From Streptomyces sp. RPT161 (GTDB lineage Bacteria; Actinomycetota; Actinomycetes; Streptomycetales; Streptomycetaceae): DNA of 44,444 nt. Shown piece after piece: positions 8,342-17,655 of this stretch. The stretch is from contig NZ_JAPZVN010000035.1 in the NCBI RefSeq assembly GCF_027533845.1, positions 1 to 44,444 of the forward strand, given 5' to 3'. The position numbers and the translations under genes are program-made. Positions within the stretch are counted from its first letter, which is position 1, and each line of letters starts with the position of its first letter. The notes under the pieces were generated by a model. That model worked only from the letters and a program-made list of their open reading frames with translations. It did no database searches and had not been told where the DNA came from.

Positions 8342-10438
8342 TCACCCCCAGAGGTTGACCAGCACCGGCGGCGAGCTGTCGCCGCCGACCGAGGTCAGCG
8401 AGGCCACCGCGTGGCCGGGCGGTACCTGGTTGGCCAGGTCGGAGGCGGACCAGCGTTCCCGCTCCACCCGACGCACGGTGACCGACTCGGTGGTCACCGC
8501 CTCCCCGGTGAACAGCCGCCGGATGCCGCGCACCGTGCGCTTGACGATCCCGCCGGAGAAGTCGGGGGTGCGGGTCACATCGCTCTCCTCGACCCACGTG
8601 GTGCCCCACGCCTCGGCGAACCGCTTGCCGTCCCAGGTGTTCAGCCCGGACAGTGCGACCTTGCACCCGGTCGCTCCCAGCAGCGCGGAGCGCAGCGCCT
8701 CGGGCACGTCGTCCAGCCCGCGCAGCGCGAGCACCGCGCCCGCGTGCGCCGAACGCAGCCGCTGCAGCCCGCGCACCGCCTCGGTGGTGACGGCGTGCGC
8801 GGCGTCGTCCAACACCAGGCAGGCGAACAGCGAACGGTCGGTACGAGCGGTGGCGGCGGCGATGAACTGGGCCAGCAGCAGCCGGGTGAGCATCCGGGAC
8901 GCCTCGGCGTGCCCGCGTTCCGGCAGGTCGATGCGCACCCGCAGCGGGTGCTCCAGCGAGTGCAGCGCGAACGGCCGGGTGCGGCCGGTGACGTCGAAGA
9001 ACCCGGCGAAGGCGGGCCGGTCGAGCAGCGCCACCCGGTCGGCGAGCAGGCCGCCGATGTCGCCGGGGCGGCCCGACTGCCGTTCCCTGGCGGCGAGTTC
9101 ACGCGCCCAGGCGTGCTCGCCCGCCTCGTCCAGCGCCTCGCGCAGCACGGCCAGCGCGGCGGCGTTGCCGTCCAGCAGCTCGCGCAGCTCGGGGACGGAG
9201 GGGAAGCGGCCGTGGGCGGCGCGGTAGGGGCCGAGGAGCTGGCCGAGCGCGGTCGCCGCCCGCCGCGGGTCGGCCTCCGGCCCCTCGAAGCCGTCCAGCA
9301 GGGCCGCGGCGAGGATGCCCGCCGCCTCGTCGGGGTCGGTGGTGCCGCCGTACAGGTCCAGGTCGTACCCGGACGCCGGGTCGCCGATCGCGATCACCAC
9401 GTCGAAGGCGTCGGCCGGGCCGAGGTCGGCGCCCGTCGCGCCGACCGCCACCACGGCCGCGGTTCCGGCCAGCGCCTGCAGGCACAGCGACTCGACCGCC
9501 GGCCGCACCACCCGGTGGGTCTTGCCGGAGCCGGGCGGCCCGACGACCAGCAAGGAGGTGCCCAGCAGCGCCGGATCGAGCGCGACGCCCACTCCCCGGT
9601 AGCGGTAGGGGTTGCGCTGTGCGTCGACCGCCGTGCCGATGCGCACCTGGCCGGTGTACAGGTCGTGTCGGGCCGCCCGGGCGGGCAGGTCGCGCGCGCC
9701 GGAGGGGTGCACACAGGCGGCGGCGCCGTGCCGCAGCACCGCGTCGGTGTAGGCGTTCAGCCGTGCGGAGTCGGCCTGCGCGGACCGCCAGGCACGGTGC
9801 AGGCGCACGTAGTCGACGTCGTTCAGCCGCCCCTCGCGGGTCTCCGCGGCCAGCCGCTCGGCCACCGCGGGCTGCCCGGCCTCCCGCAACTGCGGCCATC
9901 CCACGGGGTCCACGTCGGGCTCGGGCACCGCGACGGCTTCGGGCGCGCCGGGTCGGGCGAGCGGGGTGAGCACAAAGCGGCGGAGGACCTCCATCCAGTT
10001 CCCGAGGCGGCCACAGACGGCGAGCAGGAGGGCGCTGCAGACGACGTAGTAGATGTGCGCCGTCACATCGAGCGCGACGTTCTGGTCCCCCGGCCGCTGC
10101 TGGCGCCAGGCATCGGGGGTGATCCAAAGGTAGGGCCACAGCCAGACCTTGATGTAGAGGTTGGCGCACAGCGACCACACCAGCGCCCCGCACAGCGCCG
10201 ACAGCAGCGCGCCGCCGAGCAGCTTCCGGTTGGGCACCCGCTGGGGCTCCTCCGGTGGCCGGGGGACGTGCCCGAAGGCGTAGATGCCCGGTGCGTCGGC
10301 GTGCCGAGGGGTACGCAGCCACGTCTCCACCGGGTTGGTGGGCGGCGCCTGCGGCATGGGCGGCGGGGTGGCCGGTCGTGGGACGGAGGGCACCGCAGGG
10401 GCGGTCTCGCGGTAGCCGTGCGTGCCGTCGATGTCCAT
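8342..10438 (-). CDS. Membrane-anchored ATP-binding protein, TraM/VirD4-like
   Basis: A 698-aa protein with a proline-rich N-terminus (residues 1-70), two predicted transmembrane segments (about 75-100 and 125-145) and a large cytosolic domain. A clear Walker A (GPPGSGKT, about residues 297-304) and a Walker B-like LVLDD (about 537-541) mark a P-loop ATPase of the type IV secretion coupling-protein superfamily. The ATG at 10438 is preferred over 10510 because GAGGGA lies 9 nt upstream. It stands alone: no relaxase or conjugation genes are nearby, and it sits between a PucR gene and gabT. Similar orphan ATP/GTP-binding membrane proteins are, from memory, conserved in streptomycetes. The function is unknown. 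A role in DNA or protein translocation is only suggested by fold. Confidence 0.85.
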   Translation of the reverse strand: MDIDGTHGYRETAPAVPSVPRPATPPPMPQAPPTNPVETWLRTPRHADAPGIYAFGHVPRPPEEPQRVPNRKLLGGALLSALCGALVWSLCANLYIKVWLWPYLWITPDAWRQQRPGDQNVALDVTAHIYYVVCSALLLAVCGRLGNWMEVLRRFVLTPLARPGAPEAVAVPEPDVDPVGWPQLREAGQPAVAERLAAETREGRLNDVDYVRLHRAWRSAQADSARLNAYTDAVLRHGAAACVHPSGARDLPARAARHDLYTGQVRIGTAVDAQRNPYRYRGVGVALDPALLGTSLLVVGPPGSGKTHRVVRPAVESLCLQALAGTAAVVAVGATGADLGPADAFDVVIAIGDPASGYDLDLYGGTTDPDEAAGILAAALLDGFEGPEADPRRAATALGQLLGPYRAAHGRFPSVPELRELLDGNAAALAVLREALDEAGEHAWARELAARERQSGRPGDIGGLLADRVALLDRPAFAGFFDVTGRTRPFALHSLEHPLRVRIDLPERGHAEASRMLTRLLLAQFIAAATARTDRSLFACLVLDDAAHAVTTEAVRGLQRLRSAHAGAVLALRGLDDVPEALRSALLGATGCKVALSGLNTWDGKRFAEAWGTTWVEESDVTRTPDFSGGIVKRTVRGIRRLFTGEAVTTESVTVRRVERERWSASDLANQVPPGHAVASLTSVGGDSSPPVLVNLWG

Positions 10439-10498
10439 GTATCGCTGTCCCTCGCCCTGACCAGCCGACCGTTGCGGTGTGCTCGATGTCGCCCGCGC

Positions 10499-10514
10499 AC
10501 TCGTTCGCACGAGT
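10499..10514. promoter_or_regulatory. Inverted repeat in the divergent gabT/ATPase intergenic region
   Basis: ACTCGT-tcgc-ACGAGT is a perfect 6-bp inverted repeat in the 259-bp space between the two divergent genes (10439-10697). It is 60 bp from the ATPase start and 183 bp from gabT. The rest of this intergenic region shows no other obvious element; promoters must be here but no confident -10/-35 pair was found. Confidence 0.35.
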
Positions 10515-10697
10515 CACGGACCCATGCGTACAAGTGACGTGTCGCTCAATGTAGTGGAGGCGGTACGCCAGGCCGAGTGGCCGACTGGCCGTCGCGTCGA
10601 AGAGGCATGGGCGACTGCTACCGAACGGCGTATGCGGAGCCCGGGTGGACGGGCTTAGCCTGCGAGAAAAGACCGTGATCGCAAGGAGTTAGCCCCC

Positions 10698-12059
10698 ATG
10701 ACCGAACTGTCCGGCGGCCCCGCCCTGCCCCAGGAGCGTCGTCTCGTCACCCCGATTCCCGGTCCGAAGTCCCAGGAGCTGCTGGCCCGCAAGACCGCGA
10801 CGGTCGCGAACGGCGTGGGCACGACGCTGCCGGTGTTCGTCACCCGGGCGGGCGGTGGCGTCCTGGAGGACGTGGACGGCAACTCGCTGATCGACTTCGG
10901 CTCCGGCATCGCGGTCACCTCGGTGGGCAACAGCGCCGAGGCCGTGGTGCGGCGCGCCACCGAGCAGCTGGCCGCCTTCACCCACACCTGTTTCATGGTG
11001 ACGCCGTACGAGGGGTATGTGGAGGTCTGCGAGCAGCTCGCCGAGCTGACCCCGGGCGACCACGAGAAGAAGTCGGCGCTGTTCAACTCCGGTGCCGAGG
11101 CGGTGGAGAACGCGGTGAAGATCGCCCGCGCCTACACCGGGCGCCAGGCGGTCGTGGTCTTCGACCACGGCTACCACGGCCGTACCAACCTCACCATGGC
11201 GCTGACCGCCAAGAACATGCCGTACAAGCACGGCTTCGGCCCGTTCGCGCCGGAGGTCTACCGGGTGCCGCTGGCCTACCCGTTCCGCTGGCTGACCGGT
11301 GCGGAGAACTGCGCCGAGCAGGCCGCCGCCCAGGCGATCGACCAGATCACCAAGCAGGTGGGCGCGGAGAACGTGGCCGCGATCGTGATCGAGCCGATCG
11401 CCGGTGAGGGCGGCTTCATCGAGCCCGCCAAGGGCTTCCTGCCGCGGATCGCCCAGTTCGCCAGGGACAACGGCATCGTCTTCGTGGCGGACGAGATCCA
11501 GACCGGGTTCTGCCGCACCGGCCAGTGGTTCGCGTGCGAGGACGAGGGCGTCGTCCCGGACCTGATCACCACGGCGAAGGGCATCGCGGGCGGTCTGCCG
11601 CTGGCCGCGGTCACCGGCCGCGCGGAGATCATGGACGCGGCGCACGCGGGCGGCCTCGGCGGCACCTACGGCGGCAACCCGGTGGCCTGCGCGGCGGCGC
11701 TCGGCTCGATCGAGACCATGCGCGAGCTGGACCTGAACGCCAAGGCCAAGCGGATCGAGGAGGTCATGAAGGGCCGACTGGCCGCGCTCGCCGAGAAGTT
11801 CGACATCATCGGCGACGTCCGCGGCCGTGGCGCGATGATCGCCATCGAGCTGGTCAAGTCGGGCACCCGGGAGGGGGCGAAGACCCCGAACCCGGAGGCG
11901 ACCGCCGCCGTCGCCAAGGCCTGCCACGCCGAGGGCCTGGTGGTCTTGACCTGTGGAACCTACGGCAACGTGCTGCGGTTCCTGCCGCCGCTGGTCATCG
12001 GCGAGGACCTGCTCACCGAGGGCCTGGACATCATCGAGCGGGCGTTCGGCACGCTCTGA
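10698..12059 (+). CDS. gabT: 4-aminobutyrate--2-oxoglutarate transaminase
   Basis: A 453-aa PLP-dependent class III aminotransferase. It transfers the amino group of GABA to 2-oxoglutarate, giving succinate semialdehyde and glutamate. The GAEAVENAVKIAR and DEIQTGFCRTG signatures are present, and the PLP lysine is Lys294 in TTAKGIAGG. The ATG at 10698 has a strong AAGGAG SD. Length and motifs match actinobacterial GabT. It lies near two aldehyde dehydrogenases, a polyamine transporter operon and PucR regulators, consistent with putrescine/GABA catabolism. It is monocistronic, with PAP2 144 nt downstream under its own probable promoter. Confidence 0.95.
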   Translation: MTELSGGPALPQERRLVTPIPGPKSQELLARKTATVANGVGTTLPVFVTRAGGGVLEDVDGNSLIDFGSGIAVTSVGNSAEAVVRRATEQLAAFTHTCFMVTPYEGYVEVCEQLAELTPGDHEKKSALFNSGAEAVENAVKIARAYTGRQAVVVFDHGYHGRTNLTMALTAKNMPYKHGFGPFAPEVYRVPLAYPFRWLTGAENCAEQAAAQAIDQITKQVGAENVAAIVIEPIAGEGGFIEPAKGFLPRIAQFARDNGIVFVADEIQTGFCRTGQWFACEDEGVVPDLITTAKGIAGGLPLAAVTGRAEIMDAAHAGGLGGTYGGNPVACAAALGSIETMRELDLNAKAKRIEEVMKGRLAALAEKFDIIGDVRGRGAMIAIELVKSGTREGAKTPNPEATAAVAKACHAEGLVVLTCGTYGNVLRFLPPLVIGEDLLTEGLDIIERAFGTL

Positions 12060-12165
12060 TCAGCGCGAACCCGGCTTTGGCCGGTGCGTCGGGGCGGCGG
12101 TCCCGGGGTGTTGTGCACCCAGGTGAAGAACCTGTGCGGGCCTGATGTAGGGAACGGTGACACCG

Positions 12166-12204
12166 CTGACTGCCGCCTCCTGTGTGACGTACGGTCGTGC
12201 CAGA
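12166..12204 (+). promoter_or_regulatory. Putative promoter giving a leaderless PAP2 transcript
   Basis: CTGACT (12166-12171) and TACGGT (12190-12195) are separated by 18 bp. Transcription would begin around 12202-12204, exactly at the ATG of the PAP2 gene, which has no SD. Leaderless genes are common in Streptomyces. Confidence 0.4.
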
Positions 12205-13049
12205 TGAAAGAACCACCCCGCCCGCGGGAGACCGCGGGCGACATCCCGTCGACGACTCCCCATCGTCGATACGGCAGTGCCCTCGCGCACGAAACCGCCG
12301 GTGCCGCAAGCTCCGGCAATCCTCGCCGATCGGTCGGCCGCTCGTCCCAAACCCCCCGGGACCAGCGGTCCGGCGATCGTCCCGACCGCCCCGGAACTCT
12401 CCCCCCTGTTCCGGGGCGGTCAACTGTTGCCAGCTCCGTCTGCACGGTGCTGTTCGCCCTGCTGACCTGGCAGGTCGCGGTCCACGGGGCGCTGTACCGG
12501 TGGGACGTACGGGTCGACGCGGCCGCGTTGCGGGCCGCCTCGCGGCATCAACCGGTGCGGCCCGCGGCCCAGTTCCTGGCCGACCTGGGCGACGTGGGGG
12601 TCGCGGTTCCGGTGCTTGTGGCGGCCCTGGGATACGTCGCCTGGCGGCACCGTCGGGCGGGCGCGCCGCGCTGGTGGCTGCCGTCCGCCGTCGGCGCGCT
12701 GGCGATGGCGGTGACCGCGCCACTGGTCGTACCGGTGAAGGATCTCGTCTCCCGCCCGGCGCCGGGCACCACCCAACTCGTCGCCCACTCCGGGTACTTC
12801 CCGTCCGGGCACGCCGCGACGGCGGCGATGGCGTACGGGCTGGCCGTGCTGGTGCTGCTGCGGTTCGTCCAACGCGGCGCGGCACGGCGGCTGTTGGTGC
12901 TCGCCGCCGTGCTGCTGAACCTCGCGGTGGGCGCCGCGCTGGTGTGGCGCGGCTACCACTGGCCGCTGGACGTGGCGGCCAGTTGGTGCCTGAGCGGGGT
13001 GCTGCTGTCGCTTGCGCGCCTTACGAGTTGGTGGGGAAACCCAGGTTGA
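12204..13049 (+). CDS. PAP2-family membrane phosphatase
   Basis: A 281-aa integral membrane protein of the type 2 phosphatidic acid phosphatase family, which dephosphorylates lipid or isoprenoid phosphates at the membrane. All three catalytic motifs are present: KDLVSRP, FPSGH and RGYHWPLD (R-x3-H-x3-D). Five to six hydrophobic segments follow an arginine/proline-rich cytosolic N-terminus of about 80 residues. I start at ATG 12204 because a promoter-like pair places the transcription start there; the longer in-frame start at 12084 has no support. Its 3' end converges with mmsA and overlaps it by 29 bp (corrected frame) or 97 bp (frame as read). The substrate is unknown. Confidence 0.88.
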   Translation: MKEPPRPRETAGDIPSTTPHRRYGSALAHETAGAASSGNPRRSVGRSSQTPRDQRSGDRPDRPGTLPPVPGRSTVASSVCTVLFALLTWQVAVHGALYRWDVRVDAAALRAASRHQPVRPAAQFLADLGDVGVAVPVLVAALGYVAWRHRRAGAPRWWLPSAVGALAMAVTAPLVVPVKDLVSRPAPGTTQLVAHSGYFPSGHAATAAMAYGLAVLVLLRFVQRGAARRLLVLAAVLLNLAVGAALVWRGYHWPLDVAASWCLSGVLLSLARLTSWWGNPG

Positions 13050-14527
13050 TCCCGCCGTGGGGACGGGTCCAGCCAGCGCTGGGTTACCGCCTTGCCGCGG
13101 GTGAAGAAGTGGACGCCGTCCTGGCCGTACGCGTGGGTGTCGCCGAACAGGCTGTTCTTCCAGCCGCCGAAGGAGTAGTACGCGACCGGCACCGGGATCG
13201 GCACGTTGATGCCGACCATGCCGACCTCGACCTCGTGCTGGAACCGGCGGGCGGCGCCGCCGTCGTTGGTGAACAGCGCGGTCCCGTTGCCGTACGGGTT
13301 GGCGTTGATCAGTTCCAGTCCCTCGTCGTACGAGGAGACCCGGACCACCGACAGCACCGGGCCGAAGATCTCGTCGTTGTAGACGGACATGCCGGGCTTG
13401 ACGTGGTCGAAGAGGGTCGGTCCGAGCCAGAAGCCTTCGGCCGTGTCGTCTCCGGAGACCGGGTGCTTGCGGCCGTCGACCGCGAGCGTGGCGCCGTCCG
13501 CCAACCCGGCGTCCAGGTAGGAGGTCACCTTGTCCCGGTGCGCGCCGGTGACCAGCGGGCCCATCTCGGAGTCGGCGTTGCAGCCGGGGCCGACCTTGAG
13601 GGTGGCCATCCGCTCCTTGATCCTCGCCACCAGGTCGTCACCGACCGGGTCGACGGTCACCAGCACGGAGACGGCCATGCAGCGCTCGCCGGCGGCGCCG
13701 AAACCGGCGTTGACGGCGGCGTCGGCGGCCAGGTCCAGGTCGGCGTCCGGCAGCACCAGCATGTGGTTCTTGGCGCCGCCGAGGGCCTGTACCCGCTTGC
13801 CGTACCGGGTGCCGGTCTCGTACACGTAGCGGGCGATCGGGGTGGAGCCGACGAAGGAGACGGCCTTGATGTCGGGGTGCTCCAGCAGCCGGTCGACGGC
13901 GACCTTGTCGCCGTGCACCACGTTGAAGACACCGTCGGGCAGTCCGGCCCGCTGCCACAGCCGGGCGAGGAAGTCGGCGGCCGACGGGTCCTTCTCGGAC
14001 GGCTTGACCACCACGGTGTTGCCCGCCGCGATGGCGATGGGGAAGAACCACATCGGCACCATCGCCGGGAAGTTGAACGGCGAGATGATCGCGACCGGGC
14101 CGAGCGGCTGGCGGATCGAGTACACGTCGATGCCGGTGGACGCCTGCTCGGTGAAGCCGCCCTTGAGCAACTGCGGGATGCCGCAGGCGTATTCGACGAC
14201 CTCAAGACCGCGGGCGATCTCGCCGAGCGCGTCCGAGTGCACCTTGCCGTGCTCCGCGACGATGATCGAGGCGAGTTCGTCGCGCTCGGCGTTCAGCAGC
14301 TCGCGGAAGGCGAACAGCACCTGGGCGCGCTTGGCGACCGAGGTGTGCCGCCACTCGCGGAACGCGGCGGCCGCCGCGCCCACCGCCTGGTCGACCTCGG
14401 CGATGGTCGCGAAGTCCACCTGGCCGGTGACCCGCCCGGTGGCCGGGTCGTACACGTCGCCCCGCCGTTCGGTGGGCCCGGTCCATTCCTGTCCGGCGAT
14501 CCAGTGCGTGATGTGCTTGGTGGTCAC
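13021..14527 (-). CDS. mmsA: Methylmalonate-semialdehyde dehydrogenase (CoA-acylating), frameshifted near its 3' end
   Basis: An aldehyde dehydrogenase superfamily enzyme that converts (methyl)malonate semialdehyde plus CoA and NAD to propionyl- or acetyl-CoA, in valine, beta-alanine or inositol catabolism. Diagnostic features are SPFNFPAMVPMWF, the nucleophile Cys283 in GERCMAVS, and SVYNDEIFGPVLSVVR. The GTG at 14527 has GAGGAAGG 7 nt upstream. As sequenced, the frame shifts at a G4 run (13059-13062) after WLDPS, and translation continues to 12953 (524 aa). Removing one base restores the usual ending, ...SHGGINLGFPTNS with a TAA at 13021, giving 501 aa, the normal family length. Either a sequencing error or a recent indel is possible. 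Confidence 0.92.
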
Positions 14528-14642
14528 GGCAGACCTTCCTCTTGACCGTTTGTCGATCGAGCCGCTCGGAGCCTGCTGCCAGTGTGGCGAGGCGCCACCG
14601 CCCGCCACAACCACCAGCATGTCGGCGCATCCGCCATCCGCT

Positions 14643-15095
14643 TTACAGTCCGTCGGCGGCGATCCGGGCCGCCGCCTCGTGCATGACGGTCTCCAGCACC
14701 ACCGGGTCGGTCAGGGTGCCCGCCCCGTCCGGCGGCACCAGCCAGCGCACCCCGCCGCTGGCCCGGCCCGGGTAGGGGACGACGATCCAGCTGCCGAGCC
14801 CTGCCGCCCGTACCCCGGTGCCCACCCAGCGGGCGGCCGTACCGGCCGGGACGAAGAATCCGGTCCTGCGGTCCTCGAAGTCGCCGAGCACCGGTCCCGG
14901 CCGGTCGACGCACCGGCCCAGCACGTCGAGCGTGGGACAGCCCAGCTCACCGCCGACGATCAGCACGTCCCAGAGCCTTCCGGCGGGCAGCAGCGTCACC
15001 CCCAGCGGGTTGCGCTCCCACTCCCACCGGCAGGCCTCCGGGTCCGGCGCCACCGACACCAGCCACTCCACCGCGGTCTTCGCCGCGCCGCCCAT
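14643..15095 (-). CDS. Small prim-pol-like conserved hypothetical protein
   Basis: A 150-aa soluble protein. Sequence features such as NPLGVTLLPAGRLWDVL, RPGPVLGDFEDRRTGFFVPAG and GVRWLVPPDG resemble the short streptomycete proteins usually labelled 'bifunctional DNA primase/polymerase' (N-terminal prim-pol-like fold), but it is only one domain long. No convincing catalytic acidic triad can be assigned. The ATG at 15095 is favoured by GGAGGGATGAG just upstream; the longer in-frame start at 15167 is not needed. It lies 115 nt upstream of mmsA on the same strand. Its function is unknown, and I would not infer replication activity from this alone. Confidence 0.75.
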   Translation of the reverse strand: MGGAAKTAVEWLVSVAPDPEACRWEWERNPLGVTLLPAGRLWDVLIVGGELGCPTLDVLGRCVDRPGPVLGDFEDRRTGFFVPAGTAARWVGTGVRAAGLGSWIVVPYPGRASGGVRWLVPPDGAGTLTDPVVLETVMHEAAARIAADGL

Positions 15096-15295
15096 CTCAT
15101 CCCTCCGTTTCCCCGGCCGCGGCCGGATGTCCCCGTCATGGATGAGAGGGGGCGACCGGTGCGGCATTACGCGGGTTGAGGAGGGATTTTCCAGTCAGTC
15201 GAGTACCGGCGCGGAACCCCGCTCCGGGCGGTCTTGACCTCGGGGGTTTCCGTTGGTCCGGCATCGCCGCGACGGCGCGCGAACACGACGGCGCG

Positions 15296-15323
15296 GCCCG
15301 GCGGTGCCGAAGGCCCGCCGGGC
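15296..15323 (-). terminator. Terminator of the polyamine operon
   Basis: A 9-bp perfect stem (GCCCGGCGG / CCGCCGGGC) with a 10-nt loop lies 20 nt past the stop of the FAD oxidase, the last gene of the operon. The remainder of the 15096-15343 gap holds no other recognised element. Confidence 0.6.
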
Positions 15324-15343
15324 GGGCGCCCGTCGGTCCGGCG

Positions 15344-16738
15344 CTAGCTGTCGAAGCCCAGGCCGACCTTGTCCATGGCCTTGAGCCACAGGTTGCGGCG
15401 GCCGCCGTTGCGGTCGGCGCGGGCCAGGGACCTACGGGTCAGCTCGATCCCCGCCCAGGCGAACGGTTCCGGCGGGAACGGCAGCGGCTTGCTGCGCACC
15501 ATCTCCAGTTCGGTGCGCTCGGTGCGCTCCCCCGCCAGCAGGTCGAGCATCACCTCCGCGCCGAACCGGGTGGCGCCCACCCCGAGGCCGGTGTAGCCGA
15601 GCGCGTAGCCGACCCGGCCGCCGTGCGTGGTGCCGTAGAACGCGGAGAAACGCGAGCAGGTGTCGATGGCACCGCCCCACGTATGAGTGAACCGCAAGCC
15701 CTCCAACTGCGGGAAGCAGGTGAAGAACTGGGCGGCGAGTTTACGGAAGGTCTCCGGTCGCTGGTCGTGCTCCGCGGCCACCCGCCCGCCGAACTTGTAG
15801 ATGGCGTCGTAACCGCCCCACAGGATGCGGTTGTCGGCGGTGAGCCGGAAGTAGTGGAACTGGTTGGCTCCGTCGCCGAGTCCCTGCCGCCGCTTCCAGC
15901 CGATCGACGCCAACTGGCCTTCGGTCAGCGGCTCGGTGACCATCGCGTAGTCGTACACCGGCACCACGAACGACCGCAGCCGCTTGACCAGTGACGGGAA
16001 CACCCCGGAGGCGAGCGCCACCCGGCGGGCGAACACCCGGCCGTAGCCGGTGCGTACCGCCATGCCACCGCCGTTGGGGGTCATCGCGGTGGCCCGGGTG
16101 TGCTCGTGGATCCGCACCCCCAGCGACTCGCAGGCGCGCTTGAGTCCCCAGGCCAGCTTCGCCGGGTGCAGCATCGCGACGCCGTCGCGGTCCCACAGCC
16201 CGCCGACGAAGGTCGGCGAGTCGACCTCGGCGCGCATCGCGTCCCGGTCGAGCATTTCGAGTTCGACGCCGAGCCCGGCGGCCTCCTGCGCCAACTCGTG
16301 CAACTCGTCGAGCTGGTACGGCTCGGTGGCCACGTCGATCTCGCCGGTGCGCTCGAAGTCGCAGTCGATGTCGTGGCGGGCGATGGCCGCCTCGATCTCG
16401 TCGAGGTTGCGGGCGCCGAGCTGTTGCAGCTTGTCCAGTTCCCCGGGCCAGCGCTCAAGGCCGTTGCCGATCCCGTGGGTCAACGAGGCGGCGCAGAAGC
16501 CCCCGTTGCGGCCGGTGGCCGCCCAGCCGACCTCGTGGCCCTCGATCAGCACCACCTCGCGCGAGGGGTCGCGCTCCTTGGCGATCAGTGCGGTCCACAG
16601 TCCCGAGTAGCCTCCACCGACCACCAGCAGATCGCAGTGCTCGTCCCCGACCAGCGCGGGGTTGGCCCGCGGCCTGCCGGGGTCCTCCAGCCAGAACGGT
16701 GTGGGCTGCGCGTCAGCGAGCGAATGGGCAGGGTCCAT
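15344..16738 (-). CDS. FAD-dependent amine oxidoreductase (DAO family, PuuB-like)
   Basis: A 464-aa flavoprotein of the D-amino-acid oxidase/glycine oxidase family. The dinucleotide motif GGGYSG is at residues 41-46, followed by the TGRNGGF FAD-contact segment. The C-terminal block around YTGLGVGATRFGAEVMLDLL is typical of gamma-glutamylputrescine oxidases and related amine oxidases. It is the last gene of a minus-strand operon with a PotABCD-like transporter and an aldehyde dehydrogenase, so oxidation of putrescine, a gamma-glutamyl-polyamine or a similar amine to an aldehyde is likely. The gap to the preceding permease is 44 nt. The SD is weak (GGAAAG, somewhat distant). The exact substrate is not determined by sequence. 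Confidence 0.88.
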   Translation of the reverse strand: MDPAHSLADAQPTPFWLEDPGRPRANPALVGDEHCDLLVVGGGYSGLWTALIAKERDPSREVVLIEGHEVGWAATGRNGGFCAASLTHGIGNGLERWPGELDKLQQLGARNLDEIEAAIARHDIDCDFERTGEIDVATEPYQLDELHELAQEAAGLGVELEMLDRDAMRAEVDSPTFVGGLWDRDGVAMLHPAKLAWGLKRACESLGVRIHEHTRATAMTPNGGGMAVRTGYGRVFARRVALASGVFPSLVKRLRSFVVPVYDYAMVTEPLTEGQLASIGWKRRQGLGDGANQFHYFRLTADNRILWGGYDAIYKFGGRVAAEHDQRPETFRKLAAQFFTCFPQLEGLRFTHTWGGAIDTCSRFSAFYGTTHGGRVGYALGYTGLGVGATRFGAEVMLDLLAGERTERTELEMVRSKPLPFPPEPFAWAGIELTRRSLARADRNGGRRNLWLKAMDKVGLGFDS

Positions 16739-16782
16739 GCGGTATCACTGCTTTCCAGTGCTTCACGGATTATCCGAACCGG

Positions 16783-17655
16783 TCAGCGACGGGCGGTCCT
16801 CGCCCGGCCGACGATCTGCGAGAGCGCGATGACGGCCATCGTGCCCAGCAGCATCAGTGAACCGATGACATCGATCTGGGCCGGGTAGGCACGCTGCACC
16901 GAGCCCCAGATGTACATCGGGAAGGTTTCCAGGTTGCCCGCGGTGAAGACGGTGATGATGTAGTCGTCCACCGACAGGGCGAAGGCCAGCAACGCGGCGG
17001 CGGCGATGCCGGGCGCGACCAGCGGCAGGGTGACGTGGCGGAAGGTCTGCGCGGGGGTGGCGTACAGGTCCTGGGCGGCCCGCTCCAGGGTCGGGTCCAT
17101 TCCGGCCAGCCGGGACTTGACGGTGACCACCACGTAGCTGACGCAGAACATGACGTGCGCGATGGTGATGGTCCAGAAGCCGAGGGCGCCGGGGCCGACG
17201 GTGTTGAAGAACAGCGCGGCGAGGGTGGCGCCCATGACCACCTCGGGGGCGGCCATCGGCAGGAACAGCAGGGCGTTGACGCCGGAGCGGGCCCGGAAGC
17301 GGTAGCGCACCATGGCGAAGGCGATCATCGTGCCGAGCACCGTGGCCACGATGGTGGCGACCACGCCGATCTGCAGCGAGAGCCCGATGCTGTGGCACAT
17401 CTCGCTGTTGGCGCACGGGTGGCGCCAGGCGTCCAGGGAGAACTCGTTCCAGACGTAGTCGAACCTGCCCACCGGCTTGTTGAACGACATCCACAGGATG
17501 ACCGCGTTGGGCAGCAGCATGAACACGAACACCACGATGGTGACGGCCAGCAGGGTGTGCTCGCGGAGCCAGGCCAGCGGGGAGCGGCGCCTCGGCTTCG
17601 GCGCCGGGGTGGCGGCGGTGGTGCTGGCCGCGGACGGGGCAGTAGCGGTGCTCAT
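16783..17655 (-). CDS. potC: Polyamine ABC transporter permease (PotC-like)
   Basis: A 290-aa inner-membrane permease with six predicted transmembrane segments after a proline/arginine-rich N-terminal tail. The cytoplasmic coupling loop (EAA motif) is seen as ERAAQDLYATPAQTFRHVTLP. It pairs with the PotB-like permease to form the translocation path for spermidine/putrescine-type substrates. The start is ATG 17655 with GGAGG upstream, overlapping the preceding stop by one base (TGATG), which indicates translational coupling. Ala/Thr/Pro-rich residues 1-25 are probably cytosolic. The substrate is inferred from the operon (PotD-like binding protein plus amine oxidase). Confidence 0.9.
   Translation of the reverse strand: MSTATAPSAASTTAATPAPKPRRRSPLAWLREHTLLAVTIVVFVFMLLPNAVILWMSFNKPVGRFDYVWNEFSLDAWRHPCANSEMCHSIGLSLQIGVVATIVATVLGTMIAFAMVRYRFRARSGVNALLFLPMAAPEVVMGATLAALFFNTVGPGALGFWTITIAHVMFCVSYVVVTVKSRLAGMDPTLERAAQDLYATPAQTFRHVTLPLVAPGIAAAALLAFALSVDDYIITVFTAGNLETFPMYIWGSVQRAYPAQIDVIGSLMLLGTMAVIALSQIVGRARTARR

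Noticed and set aside
12953-13020. Extension of MmsA past the normal C-terminus
   Set aside because: The residues after WLDPS do not belong to the family and match the result of a one-base insertion, so they were treated as frameshift product.
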